A stretch of DNA of 64,000 nt from positions 248,001 to 312,000 of the forward strand of contig OY282361.1 in assembly GCA_958295645.1 (NCBI GenBank), read 5' to 3'. The translations under genes and the position numbers were made by a program. The DNA is from Longimicrobiales bacterium (lineage in GTDB: Bacteria; Gemmatimonadota; Gemmatimonadetes; Longimicrobiales; Gaopeijiaceae). Below, one piece after another: positions 9,375 to 18,198 of the stretch. The notes under the pieces were generated by a model, which was given only the letters and a program-made list of their open reading frames with translations, made no database searches and was not told where the DNA came from. Within the stretch, counting starts at the first letter, position 1. Every line of letters begins with the position of its first letter.

Positions 9375-10552
9375 CCGCCGCCCGGGTCTCGCCCGGCCTC
9401 GAAGCCCTCCTGCGCGAGGGCCCGGGACGGTCCTCCCTGCGCCGTGCCCGCCTGGGCATGATCGTCCACCCGGCTTCGGCGAGCCCCGACTTGCGGTTCG
9501 GCGTGGATGCCGTCCGCGAAGCGGGCTTCGACTTGCGGGCGTTGTTCGGCCCGCAGCACGGCGCCCGGGGCGAGAAGCAGGACAACATGATCGAATCGCG
9601 CCCCTACACCGACCCCGTTTCCGGATTGCCCGTTCACTCCCTCTACGGAGACGTCCGCAAGCCGTCGCCCGACATGCTGGCAGGGCTCGACGCGGTGCTC
9701 TTCGACCTCCAGGACGTCGGCGTTCGAGTCTACACCTTCATATGGACCATGGCCTTGGCAATGGAGGCATGCGCCGAAGCCGGCATCCAGTTCGTGGTCC
9801 TGGACAGGCCGAACCCGGTCGGGGGGGAGAGGCGGGAGGGTCCTTTGCTGCGCCCGGGCTTCGAGTCCTTCGTCGGCCTCCACCCTCTCCCGCTGCGCCA
9901 CGGACTCACCTGCGCGGAGGTGGCGCAGTGGCTGAACGCCGCACGCGGCATCGGCTGCGAGCTGTCCGTGTACCGATGCGAAGGCTGGCGGCGCGACATG
10001 GACTGGGCCGCCACCGGCCTTCCTTGGATCATGCCCAGCCCGAATCTCCCCACGCCCGTTTCCTGCGAAGCCTACCCGGGCATGGTGCTGCTGGAGGGCG
10101 CCAACCTGTCGGAAGGGCGCGGCACCACGCGGCCCTTCGAACTCTTCGGCGCTCCCTGGCTGGACCCGCCGGCCTTGGCCGACCGCCTGAACAGCGCAGG
10201 GCTGCCGGGCGTCGCGTTTCGCCCCTGCCACTTCGAGCCGACCTTCCAGAAGCATGCGGGCCTGCTCTGCGGCGGCGCCCAGCTGCACGTCGCCGACCGG
10301 CGCGCCTTCCAGCCCGTGCGAACCGCGGTCGAAGTCCTGGCCGCCGCCCGCGCGCAGGCCCCAGACGACTTCGCCTGGCGGGAGCCGCCCTACGAATACG
10401 AGGAGACTCTGCCTCCCATCGACATCCTCTGGGGCCACGACGGACTGCGAACCGGCATCGACACGGGCGCGGACGCGGAGGCGATCATGGAAGAAACGCC
10501 GAGAGAAGCCGCCGCCTTCGCCGCCGAAGTGGAACCGTGGCTCCTCTATTGA
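9371..10552 (+). CDS. NamZ-like DUF1343 exo-beta-N-acetylmuramidase
   Basis: The 393-aa product matches the DUF1343 (YbbC/NamZ) family, whose characterised member removes terminal MurNAc from muropeptide-derived disaccharides during peptidoglycan recycling. Visible family features are the N-terminal Rossmann-like half with LFGPQHGARGEKQDNM (about residue 55), LYGDVRKPSP, LFDLQDVGVRVYTF and LDRPNPVGG, and the C-terminal half with PSPNLPTP and NLSEGRGTTRPFE. No signal peptide is evident from the GTG start, unlike secreted relatives, so cytoplasmic action is possible. The GTG overlaps the DUF4175 stop by 4 bp, indicating co-expression. Family assignment is strong; substrate is inferred. Confidence 0.85.
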   Translation: MTAARVSPGLEALLREGPGRSSLRRARLGMIVHPASASPDLRFGVDAVREAGFDLRALFGPQHGARGEKQDNMIESRPYTDPVSGLPVHSLYGDVRKPSPDMLAGLDAVLFDLQDVGVRVYTFIWTMALAMEACAEAGIQFVVLDRPNPVGGERREGPLLRPGFESFVGLHPLPLRHGLTCAEVAQWLNAARGIGCELSVYRCEGWRRDMDWAATGLPWIMPSPNLPTPVSCEAYPGMVLLEGANLSEGRGTTRPFELFGAPWLDPPALADRLNSAGLPGVAFRPCHFEPTFQKHAGLLCGGAQLHVADRRAFQPVRTAVEVLAAARAQAPDDFAWREPPYEYEETLPPIDILWGHDGLRTGIDTGADAEAIMEETPREAAAFAAEVEPWLLY

Positions 10553-10641
10553 CCCGCCCGCCCTCCGCCGCTCGCCCTGCGCTCCGCCAGCACGCCTGCC
10601 GCCCCCCGCCGCAGGCCCCTTCCCGAAAGGACCCTGCCAAG

Positions 10642-12417
10642 ATGAAAGCGACCCTCCGTCTCCTGCCCGCGCTCGCCTGCTGGGCCGGGCTGCCCGCCGC
10701 CACCGCCGCACAGACCTGGGCCGTCACCGACGTACGCGTGTTCGACGGCGAGACCGTCCTCGAACAAGCCACGGTCGTGGTCGCGGACGGCCGCATCGAC
10801 GCCGTCGGCCCCGACGCCGTGGTCCCGCCGGGCGCCGAGACCGTGGACGGCGCCGGGCACACCCTGTTGCCGGGCTTCATCGACGCCCACGCCCACTCCT
10901 TCGGCGACGCCCTCCACCGCGCCGTCGTCTTCGGCGCCACCACCGTCCTGGACATGTTCACCGACACCAACTTCGCCGCGCAGCAGCGCCTCGGGCAGCA
11001 GGCGGGCACGGCGAACGATCGCGCCGATCTCTTTTCCGCGGGCACCCTCGCCACCGCCCCGGACGGCCACGGCACCCAGTACGGAATGCCGATACCGACC
11101 CTCTCGGCCCCCGCCGACGCCGCCGGCTGGGTCGCGGCCCGCCTAGCCGAGGGCTCCGACTTCATCAAGATCGTCGTCGAGGACGGCGCCGTCATCGACC
11201 TGCCGACTCCCACGCTGGACCAGCCGACCGTCCGGGCCCTCGTCGACGCGGCCCACCAACACGGCAAGCTGGCCGTCGCCCACGCCACCTCCGTCGCGGC
11301 CGCCCGCCTCGCCCTGGCCGCGGGAGTGGACGGCCTCGTGCACGTCTTCGCGGACTCCTCGCCGCCCGCGGACTTCGTGGCCGAGGCCGCCGCCAAGGAC
11401 ATCTTCGTCGTCCCGACTCTCACCGTCTTGGAGAGCTTGGCGGGCCGTCCGTCCGGCGCCGAGCTCGGCGACGACCCGCACCTCGGCCCCTTCCTCGACT
11501 CCCGCGAGCTGGCGCAACTGAGCGCGACCTACCCGCGCGCGGCCGCCGAAGGCACCCGTCTCCAACACGCCCTCGATGCCGTCCGGGCCCTCCACGAAGC
11601 CGGCGTAGCCGTGCTGGCGGGCACCGACGCCCCCAACCCTGGCACCGCCCACGGCGTCAGCCTGTATCGAGAGTTCGAACTCCTGGCCGCCGCCGGGCTC
11701 TCCGCCGCCGAGGTTCTGGCCGCGGCCACCTCCGTTCCGGCGGCGGCCTTCGGTCTCGCCGACAGAGGCCGCATCGCCCCCGGGCTCCGCGCGGACCTGG
11801 TTCTGGTGGAAGGCAACCCGCTGGAGGACCTGGCCCGCACGCGGGCGATCGCAGGCGTCTGGAAGGGCGGCGTCCCGGTGGAACGGCCGGTTCCGGACAG
11901 ATCGGCGCACGCCCCCGGCAGCCCCGGACCCGTGGCCGGCTTCGACCAAGGCGAGATGGCGGCCGCCTACGGACTGGGCTGGCAGCAGTCGGTGGACGAC
12001 ATCGTGGGCGGCGCCTCGACGGTAGCGATGGAAGTCCGCGCGGGGGGTGCCGAAGGCACCTCGCACTATCTGGCCGTCGAGGGCGAGATCTCCCCCGCCT
12101 TCTCGTTGCCCTGGGCCGGGGCAATGTTCTTTCCGGGCCCCGCGCCAATGACCCCGCTCGACTTCTCGGGCAGCTCCGAACTTGCGTTCTGGGCGCGCGG
12201 CGAGCCCGCAACCTACCGCCTGATGATGTTCTGCGAGAGCCTCGGCGCCATTCCCTCGCAGGTTACATTTGAGGTGACGGCCGAATGGAGCGAGTTCGTT
12301 CTGCCCTTCTCGTCGTTTCCAGGGCTCGACGCCTCCGGCTTGACCGGCATCCTCTGGACCGGCGGACCGGCCGCTGGCCCGTTCCAGTTCGACGTCGACC
12401 AAATCGAAATCCGCTGA
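10642..12417 (+). CDS. Secreted metal-dependent amidohydrolase with CIA30-like C-terminal domain
   Basis: The ATG follows a gaaagga Shine-Dalgarno and begins a clean signal peptide (MKATLRLLPALACWAG...TAAQ). The 591-aa product carries the imidazolonepropionase-like amidohydrolase pattern: FIDAHAHS (HxH metal ligands), FIKIVVEDGAV (probable carboxylated Lys), AVAHATS, LVHVF, and AGTDAPNPG (catalytic Asp). From about residue 430 a second, beta-rich domain (GFDQGEMAAAYG...FDVDQIEIR) resembles CIA30/carbohydrate-binding modules often fused to such hydrolases in environmental Bacteroidota and Gemmatimonadota. A periplasmic or extracellular hydrolase of cyclic amides, dipeptides or similar is likely; the substrate cannot be read from sequence. 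Confidence 0.8.
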   Translation: MKATLRLLPALACWAGLPAATAAQTWAVTDVRVFDGETVLEQATVVVADGRIDAVGPDAVVPPGAETVDGAGHTLLPGFIDAHAHSFGDALHRAVVFGATTVLDMFTDTNFAAQQRLGQQAGTANDRADLFSAGTLATAPDGHGTQYGMPIPTLSAPADAAGWVAARLAEGSDFIKIVVEDGAVIDLPTPTLDQPTVRALVDAAHQHGKLAVAHATSVAAARLALAAGVDGLVHVFADSSPPADFVAEAAAKDIFVVPTLTVLESLAGRPSGAELGDDPHLGPFLDSRELAQLSATYPRAAAEGTRLQHALDAVRALHEAGVAVLAGTDAPNPGTAHGVSLYREFELLAAAGLSAAEVLAAATSVPAAAFGLADRGRIAPGLRADLVLVEGNPLEDLARTRAIAGVWKGGVPVERPVPDRSAHAPGSPGPVAGFDQGEMAAAYGLGWQQSVDDIVGGASTVAMEVRAGGAEGTSHYLAVEGEISPAFSLPWAGAMFFPGPAPMTPLDFSGSSELAFWARGEPATYRLMMFCESLGAIPSQVTFEVTAEWSEFVLPFSSFPGLDASGLTGILWTGGPAAGPFQFDVDQIEIR

Positions 12418-12470
12418 CCGGCCGTTCGTTGCAGGCGGCCGAAGGCAACGAAAGCAGAAAGAGGTGAATC

Positions 12471-14903
12471 GTGAAGCAGTCCTGCCGTTCCCCGTTGTCC
12501 AATGTCCCGTTCGCGCTGGCGGCCGCGCTCGCGCTCGCTGGTTCCTCCGTTCTCGCAGGCGCGCGCCCCGCCGCCGCACAGGGCTACGGCAACGCCGTGA
12601 ACGTGGGCGGCTCCGAAGTCTTCGTCGGCGAGGGCCTCAACGAACGCACTCCGGGCTACGTCTACGTCTACCGCAAGAACGGCGAAGGCTGGGAGGAGGC
12701 CCAACGGCTGGAAGCGTCCGACGCTCAGCCCGCGGACCACTTCGGCAGGTCCCTGGCGCTCTCGGGCGGCGACCTTCTGGTGGGCGCCACGGTGGCCGGC
12801 GCGACGAACCCCGAGGAGTCCACGGGCGCGGTCTACGTGTTCAGGAAGGACGACGCCGGCCAATGGACGGAAGTTCAGAGAATCGCCGCGAGCGACGCCG
12901 TTCCGGGCGACGCCTGGGGCCGGGTGATGACCACGGGCGGCTCTTACGTCTTCGTCGCGACGATCGGGCAGTCGGAGGGACGCGGCGCCGTGTACGTGCT
13001 GGCCAAGGGGGACGGCGGAGACTGGGCGCAGTCCGCCAAGCTCGTGTCCAGCGACGGCGCGCCGAACGACCGCTTTGGAGTGGCGTTGGCCAGCGACGGC
13101 GACTGGACGTTGGTCGGGGCGCCCGCAGCGAACGCGCAGAAGGGCGCGGTCTATGCTTTCAGGCGAGGCGACGACGGCGCTTGGCAGGAGACGCAGAAGC
13201 TCGAGGCGGAGTACTTCGGCCCGCAGGGGCAGGGAGCCCCGGAGCCGCCGGAGCCAGGGCGCGTCTCGTTCGGCGCGTCGGTGGTCGTGGGCCACGGCAT
13301 GGCCTTGGTCGGCGCCCCGCGGGCTAACGAGTTCGTCGGCGCCGTCTACGGCTTCTCCCTCGACGAGGAGACGGGCCTTTGGGGCCATGAGACGATGCAC
13401 GGCCCGTTCGACGCTGGGCAGTTCGCGTTCTTCGGGAGTTCCATCGCGGCCGCCCCGTTCGGCGCCTGGATCGGAACGAGGACCGGCCTGTACGTGCTGT
13501 CCTGGGACGAGGAGCTCGGCGAATGGGGATCGCTCGCCAAGTTCGCTGGGGGCGCCACGGTGGCCGGCGCGGTGGCGGCGCTCGACGAGACGGTGGGAGT
13601 CGTAGGGCTGCCGGGCGAAGACTTCGGCGCCGGCGTCGCCACGATCGTCGAGCGGGGCGCGGAGGGATGGATGGAGGTGTCCGACGTGGCAAGCGAAGTC
13701 GCCGGTCTGGACGCGATCACCGGCGAGGACGTGGCCTGCGAAGACGGCCAGGCGGGCGAGTTCGCCTGCACCGACGTCGACATCGTGTCCTTTCTGCCCG
13801 TGGCGGAGCTCGGCGGCGGCCGCGGCGTCGAAGTGAACGACGTCTGGGGATGGACGGACCCCGAGACCGGAACCGAGTGGGCGCTGGTCGGCCGCTACGA
13901 CGGCACGTCCTTCATCGACCTGAGCGATCCGGCGAACCCCGTCTACGCGGGCAACCTCCCGCTTACCAGCGGCGCGAACCCGAACGTGTGGCGCGACATC
14001 AAGGTCTACGCGGACCACGCCTTCATCGTCTCCGACGGCGCGGGCGAGCACGGCATGCAGGTCTTCGATCTGACGCAGCTTCGCGAACCCCGGGACGGCC
14101 CCGTCACCTTCGAGGCCACGGCCCACTACGACGGCATCCACAGCGCCCACAACATCGTCGTCAACGAGGAGACGGGCTTCGCGTACGCGGTGGGCAGCAG
14201 TGGCGGCGGCAACACCTGCGGGGGCGGACTGCACATGATCGACATCCGCAATCCGACCGATCCGGCCTTCGCCGGCTGCTTCGCCGACGCCACCACCGGA
14301 CGCAGCCGAACCGGCTACAGCCACGACGCGATGTGCATCAACTACAACGGCCCGGACGAGGAGCACCGGGGCAAGGAAGTGTGCTTCGGCTCCAACGAGA
14401 CCGCGCTCAGCATCGCCGACGTCTCGGACAAGGACAATCCGGTCGCCCTGGCCATGTCGTCCTATCCCAACGCCAGCTACTCGCACCAAGGATGGATCGA
14501 CGAGCAGCACGAGTACTTCTACATGAACGACGAACTCGACGAGCTCGGCGGCAGCGTCGACGCGACGCGAACCTTGGTCTGGGACGTGAAGGATCTGGAC
14601 GATCCCTTGCTGGTCAAGGAGCATTTCTCCGAGAACAAGTCGTCCGACCACAATCTCTACGTGCTGGGCGACTTCATGTACCAGTCCAACTACGTCAGCG
14701 GCCTTCGAATCCTGGACATCTCGGATCGCGAGAACCCCGAAGAGGTCGCCTTCTTCGACACGGTGCCCTGGACCGAGGACGCCCCCGGCTTCGACGGCTC
14801 CTGGAGCAACTATCCCTACTTCAAGAGCGGAGTCATCGTCGTGACCTCCGGCAAGGAAGGCGTGTTCTTCCTGCGGAAGGCCCAGCGAAACTTGATTCCC
14901 TGA
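12471..14903 (+). CDS. Secreted FG-GAP / choice-of-anchor B family beta-propeller protein
   Basis: The GTG start is supported by an aaagaggtg Shine-Dalgarno and leads into a signal peptide (hydrophobic residues about 13-30, cleavage near ARPAAAQ). Residues ~40-400 are FG-GAP-like propeller blades with the repeated [20 protein letters not shown] / GAVYVFRK pattern. Residues ~420-810 match the choice-of-anchor B family: [62 protein letters not shown], and a terminal [15 protein letters not shown]...GVFFLRK. Such proteins are extracellular, and their LVIVD-type repeats are thought to form propellers. No catalytic motif is seen, so a binding or surface role is inferred. Confidence 0.8.
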   Translation: MKQSCRSPLSNVPFALAAALALAGSSVLAGARPAAAQGYGNAVNVGGSEVFVGEGLNERTPGYVYVYRKNGEGWEEAQRLEASDAQPADHFGRSLALSGGDLLVGATVAGATNPEESTGAVYVFRKDDAGQWTEVQRIAASDAVPGDAWGRVMTTGGSYVFVATIGQSEGRGAVYVLAKGDGGDWAQSAKLVSSDGAPNDRFGVALASDGDWTLVGAPAANAQKGAVYAFRRGDDGAWQETQKLEAEYFGPQGQGAPEPPEPGRVSFGASVVVGHGMALVGAPRANEFVGAVYGFSLDEETGLWGHETMHGPFDAGQFAFFGSSIAAAPFGAWIGTRTGLYVLSWDEELGEWGSLAKFAGGATVAGAVAALDETVGVVGLPGEDFGAGVATIVERGAEGWMEVSDVASEVAGLDAITGEDVACEDGQAGEFACTDVDIVSFLPVAELGGGRGVEVNDVWGWTDPETGTEWALVGRYDGTSFIDLSDPANPVYAGNLPLTSGANPNVWRDIKVYADHAFIVSDGAGEHGMQVFDLTQLREPRDGPVTFEATAHYDGIHSAHNIVVNEETGFAYAVGSSGGGNTCGGGLHMIDIRNPTDPAFAGCFADATTGRSRTGYSHDAMCINYNGPDEEHRGKEVCFGSNETALSIADVSDKDNPVALAMSSYPNASYSHQGWIDEQHEYFYMNDELDELGGSVDATRTLVWDVKDLDDPLLVKEHFSENKSSDHNLYVLGDFMYQSNYVSGLRILDISDRENPEEVAFFDTVPWTEDAPGFDGSWSNYPYFKSGVIVVTSGKEGVFFLRKAQRNLIP

Positions 14904-14992
14904 GAGACAGAGGCACGGCCGGGCCGGGCGTCGCCTCCGCATGGTTGCGGCGTCCGCACCCGCCGCCACGCCCCGGCAAGGAAAAGCCGTCC

Positions 14993-15913
14993 ATGATCAT
15001 CAAGGCCAGCCAAGCAAGCGACGTCCCGTCCTCGGAGATCACCTCCGAGTCCGACTACCTGAACCGCCGGCGATTTCTCGGCGCCTCCGCCGCAGGTGCG
15101 GTCGTCCTGTTCGGCCGCGCGGCCCCGCTCGGCGCACGGCCGCAGGAGCTGGAGCCCACCCCCGAAGACTTGGCTACTGGCTACAACAACTTCTACGAAT
15201 TCGGCCTCGACAAGAGCGATCCGGCCCGCCACGCGCACGCCCTGCGCACCCGCCCGTGGACCATCAAGGTGGACGGCCTGTGCAACAAGCCGGCGGACTA
15301 CCAGCTGGAGGACTTCGTGCAACCGTCGGCCGTCGAGGACCGCACCTACCGCTTCCGTTGCGTCGAAGCCTGGTCGATGGTGGTGCCCTGGCGGGGATTC
15401 CCGCTGGCTGACGTGATCAAGCGCGCCGAACCCGCCGCCAGCGCCAAGTACGTGGCCTTTGAGACGTTGTGGGACCCCGAGCAGATGCCGGAACGCCGCT
15501 GGAGACCCAGAATCGGCTGGCCCTACCGCGAAGGACTGCGCCTGGACGAGGCGATGCATCCCCTGGCCCTGCTGGCCACCGGCATGTACGGCAAGGCGCT
15601 CCCCAACCAGAACGGTGCGCCGCTGCGGCTGATCGTCCCCTGGAAGTACGGCTTCAAGAGCATCAAGTCGATCGTCCGCATGACCTTCACGGAGACGGAG
15701 CCGCCCACGACCTGGGCCACCCAGACGCCCAACGAGTACGGCTTTTACGCCAACGTGAACCCCGACGTGTCGCATCCCCGCTGGAGCCAGGCTCGCGAGC
15801 GCCCTCTGGGCAAGGGCATCCTCGCGCGCCGCGTGCCGACGCGGTTCCTCAACGGCTACGAGGAGGAAGTGGGGAGCCTGTACGAGGACATGGACTTGAA
15901 GAAGTTCTTCTAG
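14993..15913 (+). CDS. msrP: Periplasmic methionine sulfoxide reductase, molybdopterin subunit MsrP
   Basis: The 306-aa product has a Tat signal ([18 protein letters not shown], residues ~22-40) consistent with export of a folded molybdenum-cofactor enzyme. The family signature [15 protein letters not shown] supplies the Cys molybdenum ligand; [13 protein letters not shown], the long [23 protein letters not shown] block (here [14 protein letters not shown]) and the ending [20 protein letters not shown] are typical of YedY/MsrP. It reduces methionine sulfoxide in oxidised periplasmic proteins using electrons from the quinone pool passed through MsrQ, which is encoded 36 bp downstream. The start is the ATG in ccgtccatgatc with caaggaa upstream. 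Confident call. Confidence 0.95.
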   Translation: MIIKASQASDVPSSEITSESDYLNRRRFLGASAAGAVVLFGRAAPLGARPQELEPTPEDLATGYNNFYEFGLDKSDPARHAHALRTRPWTIKVDGLCNKPADYQLEDFVQPSAVEDRTYRFRCVEAWSMVVPWRGFPLADVIKRAEPAASAKYVAFETLWDPEQMPERRWRPRIGWPYREGLRLDEAMHPLALLATGMYGKALPNQNGAPLRLIVPWKYGFKSIKSIVRMTFTETEPPTTWATQTPNEYGFYANVNPDVSHPRWSQARERPLGKGILARRVPTRFLNGYEEEVGSLYEDMDLKKFF

Positions 15914-15949
15914 ACGCCCAACCCAAGCCACGCCCCCGGCGCTCCCAAA

Positions 15950-16600
15950 TTGCGTCGCAGCACGACCAGTTCCCGCCCGCCCGCCGCCAGTCGCGACGCG
16001 AGGCAGGTCTTCCTTCTGAAGGTTGCGATCTGGCTGTCCGGCCTCGCGCCCGTGTGTTGGCTGTCCGCCGGCGTCGCCCGTGGTGCGCTGGGCGCCAATC
16101 CCATTGAGACGATCATGCTCGTGGAAGGCCGCTGGACGCTGGTCTTCCTCCTGGCGACGATGGCCGTCACTCCGCTCCGCCGCCTAGCGAAATGGAACCA
16201 AGTCGTGAAGGTCCGCCGTCTCCTCGGCCTCTTCGCCTTCTTCCACGCCTCCGTCCACTTCCTGGCCTATGCGGGCCTGGACCAGTCCTTCGCCCTCGCC
16301 TACATCCTCGAGGACGTTCTGGAGCGGCGCTACATCACGGCGGGCTTCGCCAGCTTGGTCCTGCTGATTCCCCTGGCCGTCACCTCGACCAAGGGCTGGA
16401 TCAGACGCCTGGGCAAGCGCTGGCGCCGCCTCCACCGCCTAGCCTACGCCGCCGCGGTGCTCGGCGTCCTCCACTTCTTCTGGAAAGTGAAGGCCGACAC
16501 CTTCTGGCCGCTCCTGTCGGCGCTTCTCCTGGCCGCGCTCCTGGGCGTTCGCGCGTACTACGCCGCGGCCAAGAGACGGAAGGCGCCGCGAGTCGCGTAG
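15950..16600 (+). CDS. msrQ: Heme-binding membrane subunit MsrQ
   Basis: The 216-aa product has about six hydrophobic helices and the conserved His residues of the MsrQ/YedZ ferric-reductase-like family (FFHASVHFLAYAGL, RRLHRLAYAAAVLGVLHFFW). It carries electrons from membrane quinols to MsrP. The only usual start codon after the msrP stop in this frame is TTG at 15950; the first ~20 residues are polar and Arg-rich, so a slightly later start cannot be excluded. Length and order (msrP then msrQ) are normal for the pair. Confidence 0.9.
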   Translation: MRRSTTSSRPPAASRDARQVFLLKVAIWLSGLAPVCWLSAGVARGALGANPIETIMLVEGRWTLVFLLATMAVTPLRRLAKWNQVVKVRRLLGLFAFFHASVHFLAYAGLDQSFALAYILEDVLERRYITAGFASLVLLIPLAVTSTKGWIRRLGKRWRRLHRLAYAAAVLGVLHFFWKVKADTFWPLLSALLLAALLGVRAYYAAAKRRKAPRVA

Positions 16601-16839
16601 AGCGGAGCGGCGATGGAGGGCCGGGCCGAGCCGAGCGGCTGTCCCGTTGTCGTGCGCCGAGGCTCGGCCGGGGGCAGCGTGGTCGCGCCCATCCAGCCAT
16701 GTAGGCGTCCCGCCCGAGAGGCGACCTTTCGGCCCAAGGCGGCGGAACCCCCCGCGGACGCGTGCCCGAGAATGCAGCCGCGGCCCGTTCTCGTTCTCCC
16801 GCAGAAGCATGGACGCGCGTTACGGAGGGCTGACAGGCG

Positions 16840-17901
16840 ATGGCCGGCACGAAGCACGGCGAGAGGGACCGGCTGTACAAGCGTTTCTATTCTGACGCGG
16901 CGGTCGTCGAGGACATCGTCCGCGAGTTCGTGAATGCTGCCTGGGTCGAGGAACTGGACTTCTCCACGTTGCGCAAGCTGTCGGTTGAAGTGGTCGCGCC
17001 CGGCCACGGAACGACGCGCCGAACCGACATGGCGTGGCAGGTGAAGTTTCGGGACAGGCCGTTGCACCTAGCGCTGCTGTTCGAGTTCCAGTCGACGGTG
17101 GATCACGGGATGCCCGCCCGGGTCTTGGTCGAGACCGCGCTGTTCTACGAGGAGCTGGCCAAGTCGGCGAAGAAGGAGAGGGACGGCGCGACGCACGTGG
17201 TGCTGCCTATCGTCGTGAAGAGCGCAGAGGGGAAGTGGACGGCGCCCCTGGGCGTGGCGGAGATGCTGGTCGGCCTCGTTCCGGAAGAGTTGATGGAGTA
17301 CGCCTTCGGACAGCGCTACCTTCTGCTGGACGAGGCGGCGGAGGCCAAGAAGGCGCGGAACCTCTCGGGCGCATCCGGTCTCGTGCGGGCGGGCTTGGCG
17401 TTGCGCTACGAGGACGACCCGGAGCGCCTTGAACGAGCGGTGGCCGTGCTGGACGAGCTTCTGGGCGAACAATCGGTGGCACGCCGCGAGTACGTGGCGT
17501 GGCTGCAGAGCCAAGCAATAGATTCGGGCATGTCGGCGGAACTGGTGGAGCGAATGAACACGCTGAAGGAGGCTGGTGCGATGTACGCGAACAGGTGGGA
17601 GCAACGGAAGCAGGAGTGGCTCGGCCAGGGCCGCACCGAAGGTCAGCGGGAGGGCGAGGCCAGAGGCCGGCGGGAGGGCGAGGCCAGAGGCCAGCGGGAG
17701 GGCGAGGCCAGAGGCCGGCGGGAAGGCGAGGCGAGGGCGCAAGTCGAAATGGCGCGGCTGAAGTTCGGCGACGAGACGGCGGATCGCCTAGCCCGAGTGC
17801 TCCGGGGCAAGAGCGGTCCGAAGCGGGCGGCCGAAATGGCGCGATTGCTGCTCGAATGCGAGACCGGCGAGGAACTGGTCGCCAAGATCGACCGGGATTA
17901 G
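16840..17901 (+). CDS. Rpn-family recombination-promoting nuclease / putative transposase
   Basis: The 353-aa product resembles the Rpn (PF04754-type, PD-(D/E)XK) family. The N-terminal half has LYKRFYSDAAVVEDIVREFV, then RRTDMAWQVKF (catalytic Asp) and LALLFEFQS (ExQ motif), followed by MPARVLVETALFYEEL. Family members are DNA endonucleases that stimulate RecA-independent recombination and often occur as scattered solitary genes. Residues ~268-299 are four near-identical 8-residue repeats ending in REGEAR, which make a highly charged linker before a C-terminal helical tail. The start is ATG with ggaggg upstream. It stands alone, with no partner nuclease or transposon ends. Family confidence is good; mobility is not shown. 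Confidence 0.8.
   Translation: MAGTKHGERDRLYKRFYSDAAVVEDIVREFVNAAWVEELDFSTLRKLSVEVVAPGHGTTRRTDMAWQVKFRDRPLHLALLFEFQSTVDHGMPARVLVETALFYEELAKSAKKERDGATHVVLPIVVKSAEGKWTAPLGVAEMLVGLVPEELMEYAFGQRYLLLDEAAEAKKARNLSGASGLVRAGLALRYEDDPERLERAVAVLDELLGEQSVARREYVAWLQSQAIDSGMSAELVERMNTLKEAGAMYANRWEQRKQEWLGQGRTEGQREGEARGRREGEARGQREGEARGRREGEARAQVEMARLKFGDETADRLARVLRGKSGPKRAAEMARLLLECETGEELVAKIDRD
17641..17736 (+). repeat. 24-bp in-frame tandem repeat (4 copies) in the Rpn gene
   Basis: Four 24-bp units encode alternating GQREGEAR and GRREGEAR, differing mainly at the second codon (cag/cgg), with one gaa-for-gag change in the last copy. The unit length is a multiple of 3, so gains or losses would only change linker length. 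Confidence 0.9.
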
Positions 17902-18198
17902 GCCAACGGACTTTCGGTCAGACACCCGTCAAGAAATCAAGTTGTTGCAATAACGACTTACGAAGACTTCGAGGGATTTTCCGGTTCCGATCAAGACGTC
18001 GGAGAAGCTCTTGTAGACTGCATGTCGTGCTTGATCCGCACGTTCTACAGCACGGGGCGCGGCAACCTTGGGCAGCGGTACGAGAAATCTGACAGAATCC
18101 CCTAGGACTCTGTCACGGAGCCTCCAAGGCGGCCCCCGGCCCGATGAGATGCCTCACGAGAGCCGTCCTATCGCCCGTGCGCGCCCAGCCCACTCCAA
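17902..18198. other. Non-coding spacer between convergent genes, locally lower GC
   Basis: I see no gene here. The stretch 17925-18060 has noticeably more A/T (for example caagaaatcaagttgttgc) than its neighbours and could be decayed sequence. The only structure seen is a hairpin near its right end. Confidence 0.5.
18090..18115. terminator. Hairpin between convergent genes, possible terminator
   Basis: Arms tgacagaatcc and ggactctgtca pair over 11 positions with one mismatch around the loop ccta. No clear T-tract follows on either strand (gatttctc on the minus side), so Rho-independent termination is only suggested by position between the Rpn gene and the minus-strand peptidase. Confidence 0.35.

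Noticed and set aside
9742-10641. The amidohydrolase frame extends ~300 codons upstream of the chosen ATG
   Set aside because: The extension is an Arg-rich shadow of the NamZ gene. The ATG at 10642 has a Shine-Dalgarno and starts a signal peptide.
13523-14992. Long in-frame extension upstream of msrP
   Set aside because: It overlaps the choice-of-anchor-B gene in another frame and is Arg-rich; the Tat signal begins shortly after the ATG at 14993.
18090-18115. Inverted repeat considered as a transposon end or att site
   Set aside because: Only a single copy was seen, with no target-site duplication, transposase or integrase; it is treated as a possible terminator.
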